16,037 nucleotides of DNA. Origin: CAZUHK01 sp964620345. GTDB taxonomy: Bacteria; Planctomycetota; Phycisphaerae; Phycisphaerales; Zrk34. Under the pieces are notes generated by a model that saw only the letters and a program-made list of their open reading frames with translations, was not told where the DNA came from and searched no databases. How positions within the stretch are numbered: the first letter of the stretch is position 1; the number at the start of each line of letters is the position of its first letter. The stretch spans positions 1 to 16,037 of the forward strand of contig CAZUHK010000052.1 in assembly GCA_964620345.1 (NCBI GenBank), in the 5' to 3' direction. The translations under genes were made by a program, and so were the position numbers. This document shows, in pieces, positions 7,286 through 13,861 of the stretch.

Positions 7286-9238
7286 CTAGTGCTCCAGCAA
7301 GGCCTCGCCCAAAACCGAGGTCGATAGCAGGTACTGCTCGATCTGCGCCACGTCCTGGGCGCTGACGCCCTCGATCGGCTCGGCCTGCGCCGCGCCGGCA
7401 GCCAGTCGGCCCAGCCAGTCATCGTAGCGGCTGACCGGCTCGAGTTTCGCGTGCCACATCTGCGTCCACAAATCCCACGAATGGTTGTTGAATACCTTCG
7501 CCTGCGCGATCGCGACCACGTTGGGGTAGGGCTTGTTGCCGACGAACCGGCTGGGCCAGGCCTGCGCATGATCGCGCTGCCGCGCCGCGGCGAGGTAGGT
7601 CAGGTACTCCCGCCGCGCGGTGTCGGTCCGGTTCACCCGGTTGTGATCCAGGTGGCTCGGCGCCGGGGCGTCGCTCGAAAACGGATCCAGGCCCTCGAAG
7701 GGATTGACGATCTCCTGTGGCTGGCCCACGTTGATGCCCAGGAAGTAGAAGTGGTCGATGCGATGGACCGGCTGCAGCACCGGCTGGCCGGTCTGCTCGT
7801 CCACCATCGGTTCGATGCCGATGTCCAGGTCGAACCACACGGGGTACTCCCACTGGTCGCGCCAGGCGTAGTCGACGACCTTGTCGACCGTCGCCGCCGC
7901 TTCCCATCCCCTTGGATCGACCCAGCCGCCCAGCCGCACCAGCCGCGGCTGCTGGCCGTGATCGGTGATCAGCCGCCACGAGCCCTCGCTCATGAACTGG
8001 GCGTGGCCTCGGGGGTAGCGGCTCTTGATCTCGACGGCGACGAACGCGGTGTTGACCACGCTGTCGGGTTGGTTGGTGCCGATCTGCGCCGCTTCGCCGA
8101 AGTCGATGACCCATTGAGGATCGACGATGCTCGACGGTTCGGGGTCCGAGGGGATGGTGACGACATCCTCGCCGTCGTCGTTCTGCGTAACCTGCCAGAG
8201 GTAGCTGAGCTTGGCGCGGGACATCTGGTGGACCCAACTGCTCAGCCGGGTGTTGCGCAGGTGGCCGGCGACGAAGGAGCTGACGCGGCGCAGCAGGTGG
8301 TTGTGCATGCCCCATGTGACGTAGCCGACGACCTGGACTTCGCCGCCTTCCCAGTGGCCGCCGCCGCCCCCGCCGGCGCCCGATCCGATGGGCACGCCGC
8401 CGCGGCCGCCGCCACTGGGTCGGCTGCCGTCGGGCACCCACCGCCCGCCGACGCGCTGCGTGGCCACCGCCCGCCAGCCGAACAGCGTATCGTACGGCCC
8501 GCGACGCTCGAAGGCATCGTCGATCTGAGTCGGCAGCAGGCCGTTGAGCACCGGCCGCTGCAAGTCGTTGAACTGCCCCCGCTCCCACGGCACCCGCGGG
8601 GCGATGGGCACGAGGAAACCGGCTCCGAACTCACCGATCGCCGCGTCGGCGCCTTCGGTCGCCACGCGCTGGGTGAACTGACCGAGGTTCTCCAGGGCGA
8701 CCTGGTTCATCTCGTCCATCGCGATCATCGCCAGCCACAGTTGCCCCGGGCCGTCGGGCCCGTTGTAGTGCGTGACCTGGCTGATGTCGTAGTCCTCGAA
8801 GACGCCGTGGGCGTTTTCGAGCTGATCGATCTCGTTGTCCAGCTCCAGGACGTAGTCTTCGAGGATGGCGCGCAGTTCGCCGGCCAGTGCGGCCGAGCCG
8901 CTGGTCACGCCGCGGTCGAGCTGCGCGTCGAGCGCATCGCGGAGCGAAAGCTGCTCGCGCCGGGTGTAGTCGGTGGCATTGGGCAACGCATCGAGGATGC
9001 TCACGAGGGCGACGTAGCGCGACATGGCGACGTTGTGTGCGGCCACTCGGTTGAGCGTGCGGGCGACGTGGGTGGCGCCGGCGATGGCCGCGGCGTCTGC
9101 GGTGTCCTGCACGGCCACGCGCCGGTTGACCTGCTGGCCGACGTTGAGCACGAACAGGATCAGCGCCACCAGCAGCAGGATCGCCAGCAGCGTGATGATC
9201 ATTACCGCGCCCCGGCGGCGCGGGTTGTTATTCGCCAT
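7286..9238 (-). CDS. tadG: TadG-like Flp pilus assembly protein
   Basis: The ATG at 9238 gives a 650-residue protein whose first 55 residues match the TadE/G-like N-terminus (Flp pilus-assembly type): RRRGAVMIITLLAILLLVAL at about 7-26, a helix to about 32, then NRRVAVQDTADAAAIAGA at 38-55. As is usual for TadG, no Glu follows the Gly at +5. The long rest should be periplasmic. It has a heptad-like acidic stretch with ELDNEIDQLENAH and a Gly-rich tract at about 275-297, and no von Willebrand A domain was obvious by eye, so it differs from the best-known TadG proteins. The start overlaps the kinase stop by 11 bp (ATGGCGAATAA), pointing to coupled translation. Longer starts inside the kinase gene were rejected because they add an unrelated Arg/Ser/Thr-rich segment. 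Confidence 0.83.
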   Translation of the reverse strand: MANNNPRRRGAVMIITLLAILLLVALILFVLNVGQQVNRRVAVQDTADAAAIAGATHVARTLNRVAAHNVAMSRYVALVSILDALPNATDYTRREQLSLRDALDAQLDRGVTSGSAALAGELRAILEDYVLELDNEIDQLENAHGVFEDYDISQVTHYNGPDGPGQLWLAMIAMDEMNQVALENLGQFTQRVATEGADAAIGEFGAGFLVPIAPRVPWERGQFNDLQRPVLNGLLPTQIDDAFERRGPYDTLFGWRAVATQRVGGRWVPDGSRPSGGGRGGVPIGSGAGGGGGGHWEGGEVQVVGYVTWGMHNHLLRRVSSFVAGHLRNTRLSSWVHQMSRAKLSYLWQVTQNDDGEDVVTIPSDPEPSSIVDPQWVIDFGEAAQIGTNQPDSVVNTAFVAVEIKSRYPRGHAQFMSEGSWRLITDHGQQPRLVRLGGWVDPRGWEAAATVDKVVDYAWRDQWEYPVWFDLDIGIEPMVDEQTGQPVLQPVHRIDHFYFLGINVGQPQEIVNPFEGLDPFSSDAPAPSHLDHNRVNRTDTARREYLTYLAAARQRDHAQAWPSRFVGNKPYPNVVAIAQAKVFNNHSWDLWTQMWHAKLEPVSRYDDWLGRLAAGAAQAEPIEGVSAQDVAQIEQYLLSTSVLGEALLEH

Positions 9239-11846
9239 CGGGATCAAGTCGCTTGATCTCGTTGTCCAGGGCGAGGGTTTCCTCGGTTTCACGGCCGATC
9301 GCGCTGACCGCCGCTTTGAGCGCAGCGCGGGCTTGGCGGAACTCGCGGGCCTCGATCGCCGCCCGGGCCTGGGCGATCCAACTGTCGTACTGGGCATCGG
9401 TCTGGCGCTGCTTGGCGCTGTCGAACGCCCGGTCGCCCAGGCCGTGCTCCTGCGCGTGCTTCTTGGCGCGGATGAAGTTGTTGATCGCGGTGCCCAGGTC
9501 GCTGCGCTTTCGGGCCTCGTCGCCGCGGGCGACGTAGCTCTGGTACGTCTGGGCGTGGCCGAGGGTCGCCAACGCCTGTGCGACCTTGCGATCGGTGTCG
9601 CCGTACTGGCGGGTCTTGGACAGGTTGTCTTGGGCTTGGTCGAGTGCACGCTCGTCCAACGTGCGTTGCCAGCGAGATATTGCCGCCTCGGCCAACTGGG
9701 CGTAGTGGCGCAGGTAGGCCCGGTCCATGTTCGCCTTGACCGCGTTATCGGAAGCATCCAGATCGACCGCCCGCTTGTAGGCCTGGGCGGCTTCGAGGAA
9801 CTTCTGCTCGGCCATCAGCCGGTCGCCCAGTTGCACCAGCGATTGCTTGTCCGCGGCCTTGCCGATGCGATCGATCAGCTCCTGCGCGGGCTTGTTGCGA
9901 TTGAGGTTGTCCGATTGCAGCGCCAGGTCGCGGGCCTTGCTCAGGTCGCCGGCCTGCTCGGCGCGGTACGCCTCGCTGTACAGGTGCTTGCTGCGCAGCT
10001 CGACCATCTTCCGCTTCAGGTCTTCGGCCGGTCGGAGCTGGTCGGCCCGGCGGTATTCGTCGATCGCCTCGGTCAGCCGGCCCTGGCGCTCGAGCCGCTG
10101 GCCGGCGCTGATCGCCGAGTCGTATTGAATCTGTAGCGTCAGCTCCTGCACGAAGTCGCGCAGCGTGCTGTCGGAAAACTTCTTCTGGGCATCGACGATC
10201 AACTGCCGGGCTTCCTGGAACTTGCCCTCGTCCTGCAGCTTGCGGGCGCGGGCGACGATCTTGTCCAGCTCGGCGCGGTTGGCCTGGTCTTCGATGCGCG
10301 CCGCGAGCTTGTTCAGCAACTCGTCTTCGAGCGGGCTGAGCTTGGACTTCTCGCGGAACAGGCGGATCGTGTGCCGCGCCTCGGAAAAGTCGATCTGCTG
10401 AATCGTGTTCTCCACGTCCTGGGCCACGACGGTGAACGAGCGGCGGTTGTTTACCTCTTCGCGGATCTTCGCCACGGTGTCGGGGTGGATTCCGCCGGTG
10501 TCCTCCGCGGCGTTGAGGGCCTGCTCGGCCTCGGTGTAGATGCGCGTGGCCTGGGCGAAGTCCATGTCCCGCGTGACCTGCTCGCCCTGCTCCATCTTGA
10601 GGTAGGCCAGGCAGACGTACATGCGGGCCTTGGCCGGCGGGCCGATCTGCGGGTCGTCGGGCCAACGCTCGGCCAGTTGCTTGAACATCTTGCCGGCCTG
10701 GCGGTAGTCCTTCTGCTCGGTCACCAGGTTCCGCGCCGCCTGCATCTGCTCCATCGCTTGATTGCGGACCGCCTGGAGCTTCTGGTTCTCCTGGTACTTC
10801 TGCCAGCCGAAGTAGGCGCCCACACCGAGGATCTGCACGCCCAGCACGGCCGCGAGAATCAGCGGTATCTTGCTGCGCTTGGGCAGCGGGGCGGTGGGTT
10901 CGGCGGTGGCGGCCGGGCCGGTGCCCGCGTCGTCGGCCGCGGGCAGGGGCCGGGGCGATTCGCCGCTGAAGGTGCGCTTGAGCACCTCGATCAGCGTCGG
11001 CGCCGAGTCGATGCGCTGGGCCGGGTCTTTGGCCATCAGCCGCTCGACCAGCTCGACCACCTCGTCGGGCAGGTCGGGGTTGAGCTTCTTGAGCGACGGG
11101 GCGGTCAGCCGCTGGTTGGTGTGCCACTTCATCCAGCGCAGCGACTGGTTGCGCTGGTCGCGCAGGACGGTCTTGAACGCCTCCTCGAACGCCTCGCGGC
11201 CGGCGAGCATCTCGTAGCCGATCATGCCCAGCGAATACAGGTCGGCCCGGCCGTCGGCGTTGGTCTGGGTGAACAGCTCGGGCGCCATGTAGCGGGCGGT
11301 GCCCAGGTGCATCAGGTCCTGCTCGGCCTGCGCGGTGGCCAGGCCGAAGTCGCAGATCTTCACCCCCCCCTCGCGCGGCAGCAGCACGTTGGAGGGCTTG
11401 AGGTCGCGGTGGATGATGCCGGTCTTGTGAATCGCGGCCAGGCCCATGGCGATCTGGTGGATGATGCCCAGCGCCTGCTTGGCCGGCAGCGGCCCGCCCA
11501 TCTTCGCCAGCGTGCGGTCCAGCGACGAGCCGTCCACATACTCCATAACGATGAACAGCCCGCGCGGGTCTTCGACGAAGTCGTACACCTGCACGAGGTT
11601 CTTGGAGTTGGCCGAGACCTTTTTCTGGAGGTCGGCTTCCTGGCGGAACTTTTCACGCACCGCTTCGTCGGTGACCTGGGTGTCGGCGATCTGCTTGATC
11701 GCGACGTGCCGGTCCAGCAGCTTGTCGTAGCCCTTCCAGACCACGGCCATGCCGCCGGCGGCCAGGGGTTGCTTGACCTCGAAGTACCCCAGCGAATCAC
11801 CGGGGTTCAGGGCGGGCTGAAGTTGGGAATCGGTGTGTGAACTCAT
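9228..11846 (-). CDS. Transmembrane Ser/Thr protein kinase with TPR-like repeats
   Basis: This 872-residue protein starts with a Hanks-type kinase domain (about 19-292). Seen directly: a glycine-loop region LAAGGMAVVWKG (28-39), the ATP-anchoring Lys in VAIKQI (Lys51), HRDLKPSN (146-153, catalytic Asp148), DFG (166-168), APE (188-190) and DGRADLYSLG (198-207). The first loop glycine is replaced by Ala. A Pro/Ala-rich linker leads to one membrane helix (about 327-348). About 520 residues of helical TPR-like units follow (for example GRLTEAIDEYRRADQL and QKFLEAAQAYKRAVDL), probably periplasmic. It sits inside the Tad operon between tadE-like and tadG genes, overlapping tadG by 11 bp. FHA proteins encoded in the same cluster are natural phospho-readers. 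The ATG at 11846 is preferred to a TTG at 11882; neither has a good ribosome site. Confidence 0.92.
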   Translation of the reverse strand: MSSHTDSQLQPALNPGDSLGYFEVKQPLAAGGMAVVWKGYDKLLDRHVAIKQIADTQVTDEAVREKFRQEADLQKKVSANSKNLVQVYDFVEDPRGLFIVMEYVDGSSLDRTLAKMGGPLPAKQALGIIHQIAMGLAAIHKTGIIHRDLKPSNVLLPREGGVKICDFGLATAQAEQDLMHLGTARYMAPELFTQTNADGRADLYSLGMIGYEMLAGREAFEEAFKTVLRDQRNQSLRWMKWHTNQRLTAPSLKKLNPDLPDEVVELVERLMAKDPAQRIDSAPTLIEVLKRTFSGESPRPLPAADDAGTGPAATAEPTAPLPKRSKIPLILAAVLGVQILGVGAYFGWQKYQENQKLQAVRNQAMEQMQAARNLVTEQKDYRQAGKMFKQLAERWPDDPQIGPPAKARMYVCLAYLKMEQGEQVTRDMDFAQATRIYTEAEQALNAAEDTGGIHPDTVAKIREEVNNRRSFTVVAQDVENTIQQIDFSEARHTIRLFREKSKLSPLEDELLNKLAARIEDQANRAELDKIVARARKLQDEGKFQEARQLIVDAQKKFSDSTLRDFVQELTLQIQYDSAISAGQRLERQGRLTEAIDEYRRADQLRPAEDLKRKMVELRSKHLYSEAYRAEQAGDLSKARDLALQSDNLNRNKPAQELIDRIGKAADKQSLVQLGDRLMAEQKFLEAAQAYKRAVDLDASDNAVKANMDRAYLRHYAQLAEAAISRWQRTLDERALDQAQDNLSKTRQYGDTDRKVAQALATLGHAQTYQSYVARGDEARKRSDLGTAINNFIRAKKHAQEHGLGDRAFDSAKQRQTDAQYDSWIAQARAAIEAREFRQARAALKAAVSAIGRETEETLALDNEIKRLDPDGE
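9242..9258 (-). promoter_or_regulatory. Perfect inverted repeat just upstream of tadG start
   Basis: GATCAAG (9242-9248) and CTTGATC (9252-9258) are perfect inverted repeats with a three-base spacer, inside the last codons of the kinase gene. In the mRNA the stem ends three bases before the tadG ATG and covers the place where its ribosome site should be; no Shine-Dalgarno sequence is seen there. Ribosomes finishing the kinase would melt it, which fits translational coupling. The function is inferred. Confidence 0.4.
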
Positions 11847-11894
11847 CGTGCTATCATCGGCCCGACGGGGGCGCAGGGGCAAGTCGCATCGCGA

Positions 11895-12758
11895 TCAGGG
11901 CGCCTGGCGGGGTGCTTCGGGCAGGGGCGGCATCTCGTCGCGCACGCCTTCGTTGGTCAGCACGTAGCGGGCGCTGACGATTCGGTAGCGCCCGGGCCCG
12001 CCGTCGCGCATGCCGTCGGCGTAGATGCGGTTGGCGTAGGGTACGGCCAGGTTCAGCCGATGCACCACGCGGATCGCGATCGGGTCGCGCGGCTCGTAGC
12101 GGAACGCGCCGCCCTCGTCGATTTCTTCGAACACCCACGAGTCACCTTCGTCGACCGGGATGTTCGCGACGATGCGCGTGTTGTCCATGGTGTAGCGCAG
12201 GCGCGCGGCGGCGAAGTTGTCGATCCAGGCCGGCTCGGGCCGACCGTACGCCGCGTAGTGCTGCTTGAGGCCCTGGACGAACTGCTCGGCCGGGGCGGGC
12301 GTCTGGCTGGACTCGGCCCGCCCGCCGACCGGCACCAGCGCCAGCGCCGCGGCGCGGTGGATCGCATCGTGCTTGATGTGCCCCTCGGATGCGGTGAACA
12401 CGTTGGCCTTGTCGTCGGGATATTCCTGGGGGATCTGCACGATCGCGGTGCGCGTCGCGGCGTAGGCCGAGTAGTGCACGAAGATGTTGCCCGCCATCAG
12501 CGTGGTGGTCTGGGTCAGCATCAGCATCATGAACAGCAGGATGGGAAAGACCAGGGCGAACTCGATGGTCGCGGTGCCGCGGGCGTCGGTGATCGGGTTG
12601 GCCGCGGGCTGGTCGCGGTGCAGGCGGCGGATCACGATCAGGCCGACGGCCAGGCCGATCAGGCACGCCGCGCCGACCGCGATGCACACCAGCGTGAGCC
12701 GGCTGGTGAGCACCTGCTGCCAGAATCCATCGGCCAGGGCCAGGTGGGCGGGGGTCAT
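11895..12758 (-). CDS. tadE: TadE-like pseudopilin with an extra N-terminal membrane helix
   Basis: The 287-residue protein holds the TadE signature RGTATIEFALVFPILLFMML at 60-79, with Glu66 five residues after Gly61, so a prepilin-peptidase site is plausible. Unusually, an additional hydrophobic helix (about 21-43) and a basic/Pro segment (RRLHRDQPAANP, 44-55) precede it; standard TadE proteins begin almost directly with the signature. The part after about residue 90 is soluble and predicted to be periplasmic (for example HYSAYAATRTAIVQIP and a later IRVVHRLNLAVPY stretch). The ATG at 12758 has AGAGG seven bases upstream (12766-12770), supporting the long N-terminus. It follows the peptidase gene by 53 bp and precedes the kinase by 48 bp. 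Confidence 0.85.
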   Translation of the reverse strand: MTPAHLALADGFWQQVLTSRLTLVCIAVGAACLIGLAVGLIVIRRLHRDQPAANPITDARGTATIEFALVFPILLFMMLMLTQTTTLMAGNIFVHYSAYAATRTAIVQIPQEYPDDKANVFTASEGHIKHDAIHRAAALALVPVGGRAESSQTPAPAEQFVQGLKQHYAAYGRPEPAWIDNFAAARLRYTMDNTRIVANIPVDEGDSWVFEEIDEGGAFRYEPRDPIAIRVVHRLNLAVPYANRIYADGMRDGGPGRYRIVSARYVLTNEGVRDEMPPLPEAPRQAP

Positions 12759-12765
12759 GGGCTTG

Positions 12766-12770
12766 CCTCT
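12766..12770 (-). promoter_or_regulatory. Shine-Dalgarno site for the long tadE-like gene
   Basis: AGAGG on the minus strand lies seven bases before the ATG at 12758. It matters because it supports the start that includes the unusual extra N-terminal membrane helix. Confidence 0.55.
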
Positions 12771-12811
12771 TGCAGTATCAGTCTATCGTGTTTGACGCAC
12801 GCCGGGCCAAC

Positions 12812-13384
12812 TTACTGCCATCCGGCGGCCCAGGGGGTGTGCCAGCCCAGCAGCACCTCGGCCGCCGCGATCAGCCCGCCGACCGCCAGCGCCAGAGCAT
12901 AGGGGATTCTCGGGCTGTCGTCGGGGATTTCCGGCTTGACCTTGGCCGAGGCCAGCATCGCCGCGCCGAACAGCCGGGCGAACGTCCGCTTGACCAAACC
13001 GTGTCGGATCATCACCACCAGGGCCATCAGCGCGGCGATCACGAACGAATAGATCATCGCGCTGACCACGCACTGCCAGCTTGCGGAAATGGCCCCGAAC
13101 GCCCCGAGCAGCTTCACATCGCCCCAGCCCATGCCGCCTGCGCCGCAGACCAGGCCCAGGATCAGCAGCCCTGCGACCATCGCCAGCACCGAGTCGCGCA
13201 GGCCATCGAGCGCGCCCTCCAGCCCGGCATGGTAAACGCCAAACGCCACGGCCAAGCCAATGCCGATGCCCGCCGCCGGCAGCGTCAGCCAGTTATACAC
13301 CTTGCCCGACCGCACGTCGGTGACCGACGCGACGATCAGCATGGCGGCAAGCAGGCCAAACGCGGTGCCGTCGTGCATCGTCAT
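12812..13384 (-). CDS. cpaA: A24 prepilin peptidase (CpaA/TadV type)
   Basis: This 190-residue integral membrane aspartyl protease should cleave the Gly/xxxxGlu leaders of the Flp prepilins and TadE-type pseudopilins. Both catalytic Asp motifs are present: Asp23 in VTDVRSGKVYNWLTLP (21-36), and the GxGD motif GMGWGDVKLLGAFGA (84-98, Asp89). Several helices are visible (about 8-22, 34-52, 64-82, 104-126, 161-180). There is no N-terminal Cys-rich methylase domain, so it is the short CpaA/TadV form rather than a PilD-type bifunctional enzyme. A conserved-looking IPYALALAVG (160-169) lies near the C-terminus. It follows the second pilin by 41 bp. An in-frame ATG two codons later (13378) is an alternative start; neither has a strong ribosome site. 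Confidence 0.93.
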   Translation of the reverse strand: MTMHDGTAFGLLAAMLIVASVTDVRSGKVYNWLTLPAAGIGIGLAVAFGVYHAGLEGALDGLRDSVLAMVAGLLILGLVCGAGGMGWGDVKLLGAFGAISASWQCVVSAMIYSFVIAALMALVVMIRHGLVKRTFARLFGAAMLASAKVKPEIPDDSPRIPYALALAVGGLIAAAEVLLGWHTPWAAGWQ

Positions 13385-13425
13385 GCCCGGCCGTGGCGCT
13401 GAACATCAGGGTGCCAGGCGGTCAA

Positions 13426-13638
13426 TCAGAAGCCCGGATCCTGATAGTCGAAGTTGTCCGCATCGCCACGGACCTGCTCGGCCTCGCCGCTGACCCACTC
13501 GGTGATCCAGTCACGGAAGAAGATCAGCAGACCCAGCAGGGGCAGCACGATCGCGGCCACGATCAGCAGCTTTTCCAGGCCTTCGGCGCCCTGCTCGTCG
13601 CGGTAGGCCTTTTTCAGGAAGTTCACAATACCGTTCAT
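13426..13638 (-). CDS. flp: Small Flp-like prepilin, divergent processing site
   Basis: The 70-residue protein has a 17-residue basic leader (ending RDEQG), then the hydrophobic stem AEGLEKLLIVAAIVLPLLGL and an acidic tail rich in Asp/Glu (from about residue 50, ending DYQDPGF). Cleavage after Gly17 would leave Glu at +5, as in Flp pilins, but +6 is Lys instead of the usual Tyr or Phe, giving a mature product of 53 residues. It may be a minor or second pilin, or a structural partner of the pilin encoded just upstream. The ATG has AAAGGA seven bases upstream (13646-13651), one of the best ribosome sites here, which fits high expression. It lies 31 bp after the first pilin gene. Confidence 0.82.
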   Translation of the reverse strand: MNGIVNFLKKAYRDEQGAEGLEKLLIVAAIVLPLLGLLIFFRDWITEWVSGEAEQVRGDADNFDYQDPGF

Positions 13639-13645
13639 CGCTCGG

Positions 13646-13651
13646 TCCTTT
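13646..13651 (-). promoter_or_regulatory. Strong Shine-Dalgarno site for the second pilin gene
   Basis: AAAGGA on the minus strand is seven bases before the ATG at 13638. It is stronger than the sites of most other genes in the operon and fits abundant pilin synthesis. Confidence 0.6.
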
Positions 13652-13669
13652 CGTATGCGGCCGCCCGGT

Positions 13670-13858
13670 TCACGGGAATGGCAGCGAGTTGATGGTGGTC
13701 ATCATCTGGTAGTGACCGGTCAGGGCCGCGAGGGCGAACTTGATCGCCCAGTAGCTGGGAATCGCGATCGCGGCCAGCAGCAGCGCGTATTCGAGAGAAG
13801 TCGCGCCACTTTCATCGGCCAGCGAGCGGGTCCAGCTTTCACGGATGCGGTGCAACAC
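13670..13858 (-). CDS. flp: Flp-family type IVb prepilin
   Basis: The 62-residue protein is a typical Flp prepilin, the main subunit of Tad pili. An 18-residue leader rich in Arg ends in DESG, and the mature stem begins ATSLEYALLLAAIAIPSYWA, with Glu at +5 and Tyr at +6 as in the family consensus. Cleavage after Gly18 by the peptidase at 12812-13384 would release a 44-residue pilin with a short C-terminal tail. The start is GTG at 13858; AGAGG at 13866-13870 lies seven bases upstream, inside the end of the CpaF gene, and the CpaF stop is only 3 bp before the GTG. Unlike in many tad loci, the pilin follows an ATPase gene rather than leading the operon. Confidence 0.88.
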   Translation of the reverse strand: MLHRIRESWTRSLADESGATSLEYALLLAAIAIPSYWAIKFALAALTGHYQMMTTINSLPFP

Positions 13859-13861
13859 GGC

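Noticed and set aside
7451..9256. Plus-strand open frame of about 601 codons
   Set aside because: It is antisense to tadG, with biased composition and no recognisable motif.
9239..9757. Longer N-terminus for the tadG-like gene
   Set aside because: The added segment is Arg/Ser/Thr-rich and out of frame over the well-supported kinase C-terminus; the TadG signature begins right after the ATG at 9238.
10371..11840. Plus-strand open frame of about 489 codons
   Set aside because: It is antisense to the kinase gene, with a Gly/Leu/His/Gln/Asp-rich shadow translation and no family features.
11847..11882. TTG start adding 12 residues to the kinase
   Set aside because: The extra residues (MPLRPRRADDST) look like translated spacer and no ribosome site precedes them; the ATG at 11846 is the simpler choice, although not proven.
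12785..12797. TTGACG as a -35 promoter box on the plus strand
   Set aside because: No matching -10 box or plus-strand gene lies downstream.
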